The notes beneath the pieces are model-generated. The model did no database searches. It worked only from the letters and a program-made list of their open reading frames with translations, and was not told the origin of the DNA. From positions 44,650,714 to 44,714,713 of the forward strand of contig CM049320.1 in the NCBI GenBank assembly GCA_026874595.1: 64,000 nucleotides of DNA, read 5' to 3'. A program made the translations under genes and the position numbers. Shown here piece after piece: positions 43,640-56,579 of the stretch (position 1 is its first letter; the number at the start of each line of letters is the position of its first letter). Origin of the DNA: Sipunculus nudus (taxonomy: Eukaryota; Annelida; Sipuncula; Golfingiida; Sipunculidae).

Positions 43640-45300
43640 AACAGAACATTACAATCGGCGACGAACTGGACAAAGTACCCACGGACTATATATTATGGCT
43701 GAGAGCCAGGGATTCGACTCGTCGATTAAGCTCCCTAAGCAAAGGAAAACTTGCGCTTCTAAAGAAGCTACTGATTTTTACGTAAAATCTGAAATCTGAA
43801 ATAGGTATCATTAGCATAAAGCACTTTGAAAAAATTAATAGCCAACTGAGACTTAAAAACCAAACTCAACCAGTGGCAAAATACCGCACAGGTAATATCT
43901 TGGTTCAAGAAATTGAAGCTGAAACAAATATCTAAGTTCATAAAGTTTTATATTGTTGACTTTTACCGCTCGATCAGAGAAGATCTTCTCATGAAAGCCC
44001 TCAAATTTGCCAAAACCTTGGTCTCCATTCCAGAGGATGTTATCAAAACCATCCTGCACAGCAGGAAAAGCTTACTGTTTAGCAACGGTAACACCTGGGT
44101 GAAAAAAGATCATACTAGTTTTGACGTCACCATGGGTAGTTTTGATGGCGCTGAGGTATGCGGAATTGTTCGTTTATACATCCTAGATATGTTGAAAAAG
44201 GAATTTGGTGAAAATGCTTTAGGCCTGTATCGTGATGACGGTTTAGGTTGTTTCCCTAACATGTCTGGACCCAAAGCAGACAGCACCCGTAAGAAAATGA
44301 TCAAACTCTTTTCCAATGTTGGGTTAAAAATAACCATTGAAACTAACCTGACCTGCACAGATTTCTTGGACGTAACATTTGACCTCCAAAATGACATCTT
44401 TCATCCTTACAGAAAACCGAACAATGACCCGCTCTATATCCACGCACAATCCAATCACCCCCCAGCTATTATTAGGCAGATACCTATGATGATCAGCAAA
44501 CGTGTATCTGACAACTCCTGCAATAAAGAGCTATTTATGAAAGCCAAGCCCATGTATGACAAAGATTTAGCGAAAAGCGGGTTCTCAGAAAGCTTAAAAT
44601 ATGTTGAACCCACAGTGAAAAGCAAAAGAAACAAGAAAAGGAATATAATATGGTTCAATCCCCCCTACAGCCGTCATGTAAAAACCAACATTGGCAGACA
44701 ATTCATGAAACTAGTTGAAAAACACTTCCCTACACATCACAGGTACCACAGGTTATTCAACAGGAACAATTTGAAAATTAGCTATAGCTGTCTACCCAAC
44801 ATGTCTAACCTGATCAGCAAACATAATATGAAGGTTTTAAATACTGACAATGCTGTGAATGTACCTCAAAAACATTGTAACTGCCGTAAAAAATACGAAT
44901 GTCCTATGAATGGTCAGTGTCAGCTGAAATGCATTGTCTATAAGGCAACAGTTAGAACAGACAATGACGTGAAACACTACATAGGGTGTACTGAAGGTGA
45001 TTTCAAGACAAGATACAATAACCACAAACAATCCTTTCGGAACTGATCCCACGCTAAAAATACTGAACTGTCTAAACACATTTAGTCACTAAAAGACAAC
45101 AATATCAATTACAAGCTCTCCCGGGAAATATCTGCCAAGGCAGCACCTTATTTCTGTGGGACTAGGAAGTGTGATCTCTGCTTGTCTGAAAAGCTACTAA
45201 TAGCAACGCCCCCCCTCCCCCGGATCATTGTTGAACTCAAGAGCTGAAATGCTGTCCAAGTGTCACCATCAAAACAAATTCAACCTGAAATATTTTAAAA
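43640..45300 (+). mobile_element. Penelope-like retroelement (RT plus C-terminal GIY-YIG), broken
   Basis: The longest open stretch is 43,913-45,046 (about 377 residues). Reverse transcriptase signs: a motif-A-like block IVDFYRSI, GSFDGAEVCGIV, the catalytic motif-C block YRDDGLG and a following thumb-like region. A Cys-rich cluster (CNCRKKYECPMNGQC) then leads into a GIY-YIG endonuclease start: VYKATVRTDNDVKHYIGCTEG followed by FKTRYNNHKQSF. Related coding signal extends upstream to about 43,640 and downstream to about 45,240 but is interrupted, so the copy is dead. RT joined to a C-terminal GIY-YIG nuclease is the hallmark of endonuclease-bearing Penelope-like elements; the subfamily is not assigned. 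Confidence 0.85.
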
Positions 45301-46009
45301 CCTAGCATTCGTACTAATATTCAGCGTGTCCCTTTCAACTCCCCCCCCCCAACGAGGATCCGCTGGGCAGACTTAGCTGTTCAGGTAGTTGTTCTCTCAC
45401 TGCCTTGCAGTGATGAGGGACATGGCGTTACCACTACATCATGGCGAGTTTACCGAGTGGATTCCACATGGTATGAGTATAATATAGTATATTTGCCTTT
45501 TATATTGTATATTTGGCTTGTATATTCTGTATTTCCATGGTATATGTGTATTTTTATCATATGTATACTACTGATATGTTCACTGCTTCCAAGACCCTAT
45601 TACAAATCAGTTCAATATGTTAATTTAGCATCCTGGTATATATCTTTGTATTAAATATAAAATTTAAAACACTAAATAACTTCCTTGCCCTGCCCTGTTA
45701 TGTTCCAGTATTGCACGTGTACCCCGACCAATCCTATTGTGCAGCCGAGGACAATAGGATCAGTGTCAGTCTTTCACATCCCCCCCCCCCCCGCCCCGAA
45801 TCGCACAAAGCATCATCTCGTAATCTCGTAAAGTCTCGGCTTTTCAAACCACGCCGTTAGCTTCATTCTAACCACATTCACCTGATGATCGGGTCGCACC
45901 CCGTGAAACAGACTGTTGTGAATTCACAGTGTTGTTTTTCTTCAGAGTTATACCGCTCTGGCCTAGTCTGTAGGCCATAGAGCGCTTCACATCGGAGGGT
46001 AATACTACC

Positions 46010-46103
<94 letters not shown>

Positions 46104-46940
46104 AAATGACTCTCAAAGTGTATGAATAATAATCATATCATGCTGCTGATATGACAGAACAAGTCCATATTCTAAACTATGTATTGCTACTGATCAGAAA
46201 ATAATATATTTACTGAATAAGAAGTCCATGTTGCTTTTTGTTTACTTTCCTTCAGTGACCTGTTACTTCAAACTAATAATATTTTACTGATTTAGTGTAA
46301 TTACTAATTACCCGTACCAAATGCAGCAGTAAATAAGCAAATAACACCATTAAATAACTATTCCTACATAACACAAACATACGAAGACATAATTAAGCTA
46401 CTCTTATATACAGCAACACAGTCATGGATGGCATTGTCCTTTTATGAGAGCTTAGCTCAGCTCATATCAGTGGTGACATACCGCAGCCCAGACTATCTTA
46501 CAGCACAGGAAAATTAATCGGGGCCTGTCCGTACATGGGAGCAAGCACTGTTCAGCAAATATATCAGCTACTACAGGGTAATGTAGGGCGTGACAATCTA
46601 GACACACAATATTTCTCTGTTCTTTACAACTTTTCGAGCGATATAATGAAGAAATGCTAATGACTCCAGCATTTAGACTACTTAATGAATATTTTATATA
46701 ATTATAAGTTTATAAATGAAAGTAAATATGTGATTATTTACGACATTGCAGCATATTGTCGAGCAACATGCTTCTCCCCTTAAGAATTCAGGATGATCTC
46801 AGCTGGGGCATAGGCATCCCTAAACATCTAAATAATCCTAAAGATTACAACAATAAATTGGAAAGCAGTTACATGCCTACGTTATCTACCTGAATTCTTA
46901 TACTGCATAGAAAGCAAGTGATATGCAATTAATACATTCA
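45301..46940. other. intergenic AT-rich sequence
   Basis: Contains poly-C tracts (about 45,342 and 45,780) and a long (TA)n run (46,015-46,096). No gene recognised. Confidence 0.5.
46015..46096. repeat. (TA)n microsatellite
   Basis: A TA run of about 80 bp with one phase shift near 46,057. Confidence 0.96.
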
Positions 46941-46949
46941 CTAAATAAT

Positions 46950-47343
46950 TGAGTATACACAGCATTCAATGAGACAAAGTTCGGTCACTGGTCTGGTGAG
47001 TGTTGACGTCTTCTCCTCAACCTTTGCCGATCTGACCAATCCAACGGAACCAATCTCAGTATCTGTCACTCGCCCAGTCTGCCAACAATTTCTTGGCATT
47101 CTGGGTTCCACAATAAGAACAATGTCTGCGGAACAAAGATTTCTCTTCTTGTCGTACTACTTGCTGCGCACCTGGAGTAAGGGAATGTACTCTTCGGCCA
47201 TCTTCGCCAGAATAAGTCAGCTACGTACTGAACTTGTCTCTATCTCCTTTCTTAACGCTTCCAATCAGTCTCTCCCAAGCCCCTCCCCCCCCCCCCCCTC
47301 CCCCCCCCCCCCCCCAATATGGGATGCAGCAGGGGGAATGATC

Positions 47344-47386
<43 letters not shown>

Positions 47387-47970
47387 CAGGACTTGTGTTA
47401 TTGACGATTGATTCCATTGCCACTGATTCAATTGGTCGATGGATTGCTTAACTCCCTTTGAGCTCCTCTAAAGGTGGTGCCATTGTCAAACCATACTGTT
47501 GTTGGCTACCTCTACGAGTAATGAATCGCTCTAACGCATTGATGAACGAGGTAGTATCCATGGTGTCAAGGACCTCTTGGTGTATGGCTCTGGTTGTAAG
47601 GCAGGTTAAACAGACATCAATATCTCTTGTACAGTTTTCCACCCATCTTTGTCTGACAAGGGTCAAAGCAGTCTGTACCAACAGGAGTGAAAGGAGGTTG
47701 GTTGTAATCCACTGGCTGCTCTGAAAGGTCACCCATTCGCTGGCCTTCTGATTGAGACCAAAGTCAACGACAAGCAAAACACCTACTGATGACTCTGCGT
47801 ACAACACTACGTACCCTGGAATCCAATACTTATCTCGAACCTTTGCAACCACATACTCGCGACCTTTTTGACCTGACATCTCAAGGTCAAAGAAATATGA
47901 TGATTTTATTGTTGACGCTAAGAAACCGAAATGAGTGTGAGATAGTTTTGTATTACTATGCAAAGTTGTT
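46950..47970 (-). mobile_element. fossil BEL/Pao-type LTR retrotransposon fragment
   Basis: On the minus strand, 47,448-47,963 resembles a BEL/Pao integrase region (KYWIPG, CLTTRAIHQEV, FINALERFITRRG). Minus-strand sequence at about 47,000-47,270 resembles the C-terminal part of the same polyprotein (YVADLFWRRW). A poly-C tract and a (CT)n tract lie between them. The element is broken and incomplete, with no LTRs recognised; it looks old. Confidence 0.8.
47280..47382. repeat. poly-C and (CT)n low-complexity tract
   Basis: Two poly-C runs (47,284-47,316) and a (TC)n run (47,347-47,382) inside the BEL/Pao fossil. Confidence 0.95.
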
Positions 47971-49990
47971 TATTTAAGGAGTTATAATTAAACTGTTGGA
48001 CTTTTATTTTCATTAGTTAAAATTAAAGATGTCAGCGACATTTATTTAAGAGACACTTCACGAGAGTATGTCAAACATATTCATATGGACATTAATCTGT
48101 TTACAAATACATTTGTCACTTTCTTTGTATTAACATAACATCATATTTTCGGACCAAGCAGGTTTAGATGCAGACTTATTTGAACATTAGTATACTTGCT
48201 AGACTTTATTTATATATTGATGATTGTTTTGGCAGTGGGAATTAATGATAAGGAAAGCATTTTGTTTAAAGAGGTTTTATATTTGCTGTTCATCAAACAC
48301 ATGACTAGTTTGTATTATTGCATGTTGAGATGACGCATAAACATTTAACGATGATAACTAATAACCACAACACAAGTATGTGGAGAAATGATTTATTGTA
48401 CTACACTAACAGAATCATTACAGAAACAGTGAACACATGTATAACAATAGTTAACATATTCATGACAAGAGTAAAGTAAACATATGCATAACAAGAGTAA
48501 ACACATTAAGATTAAGCAGACATAATGGAATGTGCAGTTTATTGTCAGCATTATATACAGATTGTATTTTTATGAATAATTGCCAGATTTTATAATAGAA
48601 ATTAAATTTCAGCTATATTCCCACAGTACATGTACTACTTAAATTTGGTATAGTAGTAGGCTATTTTTTTTTATCAATTAAACATAGCATGTTAAAAGTC
48701 GGGTAAGGGAGAAAATTGTAGTGTATTAGGGCCGAAGACGACAGGAACAGCGGTGATAACTAACACAACGTTTTAATAACGTAAAAACAAAGAGGTCAAG
48801 GGTGGCCGGTGTCTCATATAACTTAGCTACTTTACCTTGTGTCTCGGATTAGTTTCTAAAATGCTACACTCCTCCCCCTTTAACTTGAAGTTGACCAAAC
48901 AAGGGACCCATGGGTCACGGCGCTCAGCTGTTATATATGATAAAAAATATGATTTAAAAAATGAGGCACATGCTGGTTTTGTGTGGTAATAAATAAAAGC
49001 TTTATTATGAGTTGTTCGTGTTTAGCTTATGTATGATTTTGATAGTATCTTTGGAGACAGGGAAGAGGATTGATTTCATTTATTTTATTGACAAATGGAG
49101 TGCTATTGTCACACAGCTTCTGACTTGGCCATATAACTTATAATATAATATAAGAGTTTAACTATTTATTAAAATTTAATAACAAATATTGTGCCAAATA
49201 TAATTTTTATTAAAAAAAATAAGAAAATCATGATTATTAAAAAAATAAAATATAACTGATATGATTATTAAAATAATATTATAGAATATATTCATGAATG
49301 CATTCATGAATACATTTTTAAAGTATTTGCACTGGTATTCAAATACTTTTATTTTTACTTTAATTTCCATTCTTATGTGAGAAATTTTATAATGATTCAT
49401 ATTCGTATTCAAATACATTTGCAAAGTATTTGCACCATGTCTGGCATTTATTCAGTTTTAGCCAATCAATGATGTTGAGAATCCAGAATATACAAAATTC
49501 ACAAATTTAAATAATGAACATGAGTACCTGGTTTTATGACTTTTATTTATATTAAAAAAAATAAATGTAATATATTCACTCTGGACTACTTTCATATCAA
49601 TCAACACACTATCAACTGCATCTTTGTCTCTCATTAATTTCCTTCATATGATCCCTAATGATTGGTAATGAATAATATGATTTATATTTGTTATCATTAA
49701 AAAATTGAACTGAAAAATACCATAGGTGACTGCATGGTGTTATTTGGAATACTTGACATTCTATCCATCCATACAAGATTCTCACATCATCAGTAACTGC
49801 AAGTTAATTTCCTGTTACTCATCAACTAACAAATTCCTTTTCTATTAATTTTTCTTTAATTTGTTATTAAAAACCAATAAAAATTGATTAATTTATAGTT
49901 TCTTGTTATGTTGTTGGTCAAAACTACTAGATAAGTTGGGTTGGACACCTGGATCAACTGTGGCTGGCCATAAGCTGCCTGGCTGCCCCA
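47971..49990. other. intergenic AT-rich sequence, nothing recognised
   Basis: Strongly AT-rich. It may include decayed terminal or untranslated parts of the neighbouring fossils, but no matching terminal repeats were found. Confidence 0.45.
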
Positions 49991-50029
49991 GTGTATGCCT
50001 CCCTCAAGCGTGCATAATTTGCTGAAAGG

Positions 50030-51505
50030 TCAATAAGGTCAACATACAGGTGACTGAAGAGGGGCTTGGGACAGTCTGGTTTTGACATGGTCTCATAAAA
50101 ACATAATTAAAAGCTACAATTTTTGGCCATTTTCTTTCAGCTTTCTAAACTAAAAAGCTGAAATCCTTTTGTATGCATGATATGAAAATTATATCAACAG
50201 TGCTCACAGGAAATAAATGAGCCATGGTCAAAATGGGGCAAAATTTAAGGTACTAATTTTATATTTATACTAATAACTTATAAAATTTGAAAAATCCAGA
50301 ACTAGTTTTGGGTATTCAATTGAATCTTGATTAAATAATGTTACATCCCTGACAAAAAATCTCTAGCTTCAGCAATCCTCTTGTTAAGGGAGTAAATATA
50401 TTTCTTGATTTTTTACAAAGTGCATTATGTTTTGGCCCATAACTTAAAACAATTACGCAATACTGACATCATTTCTAGCATGTGCATAGCGAATGTATAG
50501 AAAAATATATATATTATATATGATCAAAGTCAGATCAGTGGTTTTGATATTAGGCAGTCTTAAATTGTAACAATGGGTTTTTAAATGGAAAAAAATGAAG
50601 TTTTTCATTAATATCTAAAAGGAATTAAGTCCTAGTGACCAAATTCTTGGCATGGTAGGGTATTTTGGAGACATCTAACTGTATGCCAAAATTTAGGAAC
50701 TGAGAGCTGAAGCTGGGGTGCTGAGCTCTAGCAAACTGCATAACACTAGCTTGATGTAAATAATATGTGACATGGTGCTTGAAAACTTGAATAAAATCTA
50801 CAGTTTTTGATCAACTGGTTTCAAATTTTTGGTGTTAAAGATGAAATGCTAACAAAAACATGCTGTGAAAATTAAATCCACAGCAGTTACAGGGAAAAAA
50901 TGTGCCATGGTCAAAGTTGGGCAAAATTTAAGGTACCAATTTTTTATTTTTGCTAATTTTTTAAAAAATTTAAAAGAGATTTTGATCTTATTTTGGGTAT
51001 ACAATTTAATTTTTATTAATTAAAGTTATATTACTGGAAAAAAGTCCTTAGCTTTAACATGTTTTGTGTTAAGAGATCAAATATCTTTCCTGATTTTTTA
51101 CAAAATGCTTTATGTTTGGGCACATAACTTTTTTAAATTATATAATACAGACCTAAATTTTGGCATGTACATAGGAACTATATAGAGGAATTTTTAAGGT
51201 AAATATGAGGAAAAACAGATGAGTGGTTTTGATATTAGGCAGTCCTGAAGTGTGAACATAGGTTTTTAATAAAAAATTGAGGTTTTTCCTAAATTTCTCA
51301 AAGGATCGAAGTCGCAAAGACCCAGTTTTCGGCTTGGTAGGAGATCTTGGGGACATCTAACATTATGCCGAATTTTGGATTCCTAGGTCTTACGGTTTCA
51401 AAACGTGCCAGTTTATAGGACGGACGGATGGACGGACGGACGGACAGCCGACGGACAAAGGACCACGGCTATAGCTCAGTGACTTATAGTCAGCTGAGCT
51501 AATCA
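50030..51505 (-). repeat. ~695-bp tandem repeat of a GTCCGTCCG / AGCTCAGCTGA family
   Basis: Two long diverged copies share catggtcaaa.tggggcaaaa, ggtactaatttt, gtggttttgatattaggcag and gggga.acatctaac, at about 50,173/50,866 and 50,545/51,225. The right end has ggacggacggatggacggac and tagtcagctgagctaa. On the minus strand this reads ttagctcagctgac ... gtccgtccgt, so this copy is inverted relative to the 10.7- and 13.4-kb repeats. Confidence 0.78.
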
Positions 51506-52725
51506 ATATACTGCTACTGCAAGTAGTCTATGTAGATCTAAGATATGACCATAAATGAAACATAAGTACGGTTAAGTAGTTTCTCATTAAAACTGTTACA
51601 TTAAAATACACATAGACGAGTACTGCTCAGAACATTACCAAACAATGTACTAGTATTCAGACAGTTAAATTCAAACAGGAGTATCCTTTAAAACATACCA
51701 GTAAAAGTTAACTTATCAATGGAGTTGAACAGTTCTTCAGTCTAAGTAACAGGATAAATTAATGTTGTGATGTTTTTGTCTCAAAGTGTATGCACCTAAC
51801 ACCGGCATTAATAATAGTTCCATACAATAATAAAATGTTCGTATCCTTACTTAAATGTCTTTTCTGAACAATAAAGTCTTAATCCTAAATCTATTAAATA
51901 CACAAGTGGATATGTGAAGGTTATAAATGCATTCGTTTGGTTGGTTTTCGCTTTCTCTGGGGATAATGGCGTGGTGTTTTCTCAACGTCATCATAAGGTT
52001 TATGCACTACAGTATCAGGTAATCCAGATTCATGAGATGCACTGGGTATATCCTGCACAGTATCACTATTTTCACAGACACTCTCCTTATTTCAACATTC
52101 TGTGTGTCCAATGTAGGCCTACTAAGACCTTCGCTTTCCTGGATATGAGATGAATGCATCGAATGAGGAATTTCTTACATATCATCACACTGTGAATTTT
52201 GCGGATCAGACACATGGTAACCAACAATGCCACTTTTCTCCAGAATTCATGTTCAGTTCTTTTGAAACTGGTCCATTCTTAACAGACACTATACCTGGCA
52301 GCCACTTCTCTCCTCCCCTGTAATTACGGGCTAGAATTGGTTGTCTTCAACAAAACGCCGTTCTTTGGAGCGAGACTCACGTGCTGCCACCTGTGCACCT
52401 TAGTTGGTATGAAGGGTTGACACATGATCCGGTTTCAAGAGAACCAGGCGGATGCGTAACTTGTGGCCAGTCATGAGTACAGCGGGTGCCTCATGTGTCG
52501 CAGCATGTGAAGCATTACGTTATGTCAACAAAAAGTTTGCCAGCTTATTACGCAGTGAAATATGATCGGATGCAGATTTGAGAGCATTTTAAAGAGTTTT
52601 TACAAAACAATCTGCTAACCCATTCGTGACATGATGACAGGGCGGTGCAAACACATGACGGATTCCATTGGTCTGCAAGAAGGTAACGAATTCAGTAGAT
52701 ATGAACTGAGGACCATTGTCACTAA

Positions 52726-53365
52726 CACCCCCGTCACACGAGAAGGCGATCTAGCTGCGATCACCGAATAGGGGCAGATCACCGGAGAGCGCAGCCAGAG
52801 TGGCCTTAGGTTTGATGAGTTTCGTAGGAGCGAGATAGTGTCGCCTTCGGTCGTCATATGGTCACCATGAACTCCATGAGTGGCGACCAGTTTTGAACAT
52901 GGACAACATTTCCGCCGCGGGGTCGCCGTGGATTTAAAGCGCAGTCAAATCGGAATTCGATACCCATCAGTGTCCCAGCAGCTGACAGCGCAGGTCGATC
53001 GCCAGAAAACATGGAAGCATTGGTCTAATTGTTACGCTTCGCTGCCCCAGCACACTTACCCCGCCGCTACCGAGACCTCGGTGACCCTAGTGAGCTCTTT
53101 ACACACTTCGTACGGTGCTGCCGCTGTGCTTATGACGTCAGAGCTGCTCTCTCTCTCTGCGCCCAGTTTGATTGCCGCTCTCGCCCCGCTAACACGACGT
53201 GTGCTGGCGCCGCGAGCTTCGTCAGAGCGCAGACGCCAGCACACGTCGTGTCAGCGGGGCGAGAGCGGCATTGCAGTCATAATTGGAGGGGTTTTACGAT
53301 ATAAAGGGCGACCAACGGCGATCTGCTAGGTGGCCGAAAGGTCTCCTTCTCGTGTGATGGGGGCG
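52726..53365. mobile_element. 640-bp inverted-repeat element inserted in the gypsy fossil
   Basis: TAA flanks both sides (52,723-52,725 and 53,366-53,368). The left end cacccccgtcacacgagaag and inverted right end cgcccccatcacacgagaag are ~27-bp terminal inverted repeats. It is GC-rich against AT-rich surroundings. It has no transposase frame, but holds a near-perfect 37-bp-arm hairpin at 53,173-53,270. The TAA duplication fits PIF/Harbinger-like non-autonomous elements (inference). Confidence 0.85.
53173..53270. repeat. 37-bp-arm inverted repeat (hairpin)
   Basis: The arms 53,173-53,209 and 53,234-53,270 pair at 36 of 37 positions, with a 24-nt loop. The arms are GC-rich (tgccgctctcgccccgct ... 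acgacgtgtgctggcg). Confidence 0.95.
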
Positions 53366-54535
53366 TAACTGACTGGTCCGGCAGACCCCAAGGGCTGAAC
53401 ACCTCACACAGGGCTTCTATGGTCCCCTGGGTAGTTGTAGACTGTAGGACAACCACCTGAGGCCATTTTGGGTAAGCGTCCACTATAACTAAAAATATGG
53501 CATCACAAAAGGGTCCAGCAAAATCAAGATGTATACGTTGCCTTTTACCCTCAGGATATGTCCATGGGTGAAGTGGCTAAGGCTGGATTGTCTTGAATTT
53601 TCTGACAGGTAGTACAGGTTTTGCCACACTGTTCGATTTGCTTATCGAGATTCGGCCACCATACATAGCTACGAGCAATCCCTTTTATTTGAACTATACC
53701 TAAGTGGCCTTCAGGCAGTTCTTGTAACACTGGATTCCGGTATTTGGTTGGAACTAATACGCGGTAGCCCCATAGTTAGCAACCTTGACTGACAGAAATT
53801 TCCTGTCTCCTGTGATAAAAGGGAAGCAATTCCGCATCAATGGTATCTTTAGTCCAAGACCTTAGATAGTAACGGATCACGACGTGTCTCAGTGTTGATC
53901 ATCTTACTTGTGATAGGTAAATGTGGCAATTTCTCAAATTGTGAGATCAAATACACATATCTCTTATCTTCTTTCGGAGTAACATCTAAAGGCAACCGGC
54001 TCAGACCATCTGCATTGGCATGCTGGGAAGATGACTTGTACACAACATAATATTGGTGTCCTGCTAGGAACAATGCCCAACGTTGTAGTCAGGCTGCAGT
54101 GAGTGTTGGTACGGCTTTCTTTGGTCCAAAAGTGGTCATTAGAGGACGATGACCAGTCACATCAGTAATTAGCACAAAATACTTCCGGCTTGCATCATCC
54201 ACAACCATCTGCTGATAGGCCTGGGCCAGATCTACTACCGTAAAGCATTTTCCTTTGGCAAGATTAGCAAATATGTCTTCAATCTTGAGCAGCGGATATA
54301 TATCTGCCTTAAAATGTGGGTTGACAGTGACTTTGAAATCACCACATATGCGTAATGACTGATCACGTTTGACAACTGGCACAATCAGCGTGGCCCATTC
54401 ACTGTGACCCACTGGGTATAATATACCTAAATTCACTAGGCGTTGCAGTTCATCTTCTATGCTTTGCCGCAAGGCGTACATGGAACTGGCCGTGGCTTGT
54501 AAAATTTCGGCTCACATGGCGCTACCTCTAAGTGA

Positions 54536-55690
54536 GCTTGTATGTGTTTTATTTGGCCCATATCGAATTAAAATTAGCCGTAGAGAACTTGGCAATTAAC
54601 AGGCAAACAGGACAAACATTATACGACACAAAACGGCAGGAATTGGAAAGGTACCATACCGGAATCACAGAGTGTTTGATTGTAAGGTTTCTTAGTGTTT
54701 TATATGTACATGGAATTATTTATTTTGTGGTTAAATGTCTTAGGACTGTACGGAGTGGCATGGCCCACAATATATTACTACTACATTGTTTTGTTTTGTA
54801 CAGGTGCCAGTCACCTACTGGCTACCATGGATACGTGGTCAAGAAATAAATTGTTTCTACTCCTACAGTGGAGTTCCGCCACCATAACAATTGCTGGATT
54901 ATTTAAAGACCAATAGAAAAATAGATCAATAAAAATCCTGATTGAACGGAGCTGTAGTTCTGATGTCAAGACGTAAAGCGTTATTGTTCAGGTAGACAAA
55001 GCCAGTGAGATATGAGGGTATCACCAGGAAGATAACGAGACTCCAACACGAGATAAAAATCTCCCGACTGATAAAGTAAACAAAGGAGAGATAACATAAC
55101 GTGAGTCCGGTGTCTATATACTGTGGAGACAAACGGGGGCTGAGGTGCACAGAGTGTAACCACCTGCAACTGCAAGTAAATGATATAAAGTTATATTCCG
55201 TTTACAACACCAGCTGTCTACGGAGTTTTTTTTTGTAGATATTTTCTTAAAAGTTTATATTTTTCAATAATTTCCTTTAAAAAATCTACATATAGAAGTG
55301 AGAACATAATATGGCAATTAAGAATTTTACCATTAATCCCCGTTTATGTTTCATTATTTTTTTTAGTCTCTTCACTTATATCTGCCAGATATGATGTGTC
55401 CTTGAATGACTAGCCATCATTGTTTTAGCAGGTGTTTACTTGACATCATCCAATCAGCATCTGCCAAATGAGGTTGTTTTTTCATGTGACCAATGACCTT
55501 GACCGCCATAATTGGGTCTTATATGTTGAAAGTGAAGACTGATATCTGATATTTTTAAATAATTATGTTTCTTAAATAAGGTGTAAGATAGGTATTTAAT
55601 TACCTTGTTAAAAAAAAGGTCTACTCTACTATATGCACTATAAATGTTTTTCCCTAACTAATAATATTACCTATAACCAATGATGATATC
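54536..55690. other. intergenic sequence, nothing recognised
   Basis: AT-rich sequence from the end of gypsy similarity to the next inverted-repeat element. No gene recognised. Confidence 0.45.
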
Positions 55691-55697
55691 ACGATTT

Positions 55698-55964
55698 TTC
55701 ACGCATACACGCATATACGCGCACATGGAAACGCTGCTTTATGTCCATAAATCATAATAACTTCTAAAATATGTACTGATATGAACCAGTCCATTTCAAT
55801 CAGACAGTCTTACCTGATGAGTGCAACAACATGTTGCACGAAACTATGTAGTCGTAAAAATGTCTGACGAAACTTGATTCCTCTTTATTTGTATAATTAT
55901 AGAGCTCTTGTGTAATACCATAGAGCACTCTAGTAGTTGTTGATTGCGGGAAACCTGTAGATTA

Positions 55965-56019
<55 letters not shown>

Positions 56020-56289
56020 CCACCCGGTGTGTAAATTTTTTTTAAATTCATTTTGTAAATAGGCACATTTGATGCCAATTACACATACAAACTATTTAAG
56101 GAAAAATATAAATATTTCAAATAATTTTACACTATTAAAATTTAGGACTGGAAAAATATTTCGGGGGGGGGGGGCAAAACTATAACGCCCCCCCCCCAAA
56201 AAAAAAAAAACTTTAATGTCCCCCCCCCCCCCACCCCAGGTTTCCAATAGGTGTGTTTCCATATGCGCGTATAAGCGTATACACGTGAA
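55698..56289. mobile_element. possible ~600-bp inverted-repeat element
   Basis: A 37-bp segment ttcacgcatacacgcatata then cgcgcacatggaaacgc (55,698-55,734) recurs inverted and diverged at 56,253-56,289. A third copy in direct orientation is at 56,428-56,464. The interior has a (TA)n tract and poly-G/poly-C runs. Outer boundaries are uncertain. Confidence 0.55.
55970..56014. repeat. (TA)n microsatellite
   Basis: A TA run within the possible inverted-repeat element. Confidence 0.95.
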
Positions 56290-56519
56290 CTGGCAGACGT
56301 ATATATTTGTACAGTGGATCAAGCAGGCCTTCCACAAAAAGATGATGAAATGACGTCATTTTGCCCTGAATCCCTGAGATCACGCAGACCCTATAACACC
56401 CCAGTTACAAAATCATATGAGCGATTTTTCACGCATATTCGCATATACGCGCACATGGAGACGCTGCTTAATGGAATGAACTGCAAAGTGATGCATGACA
56501 AATATATGGATGTACTATT

Positions 56520-56522
<3 letters not shown>

Positions 56523-56575
<53 letters not shown>
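56523..56575. repeat. (TA)n microsatellite
   Basis: A TA run about 60 bp after the third 37-bp repeat copy. Confidence 0.96.
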
Positions 56576-56578
<3 letters not shown>

Positions 56579-56579
56579 A

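Larger units (their letters stand above)
51930..54535 (-). mobile_element. fossil Ty3/gypsy-type LTR retrotransposon fragment
   Basis: On the minus strand the order from the right is reverse transcriptase (54,089-54,534; SEWATLIVPVVKRD, RICGDFKVTVNP, FTVVDLAQAYQQM), the end of the RNase H region (about 53,850-54,070; HANADGLSRLPL) and integrase (about 52,300-53,480; DAYPKWPQVV on one side of the inserted element). This is Ty3/gypsy order. The element is broken, lacks recognisable gag and LTRs, and carries a 640-bp inverted-repeat element in its integrase region. It looks old. Confidence 0.88.
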
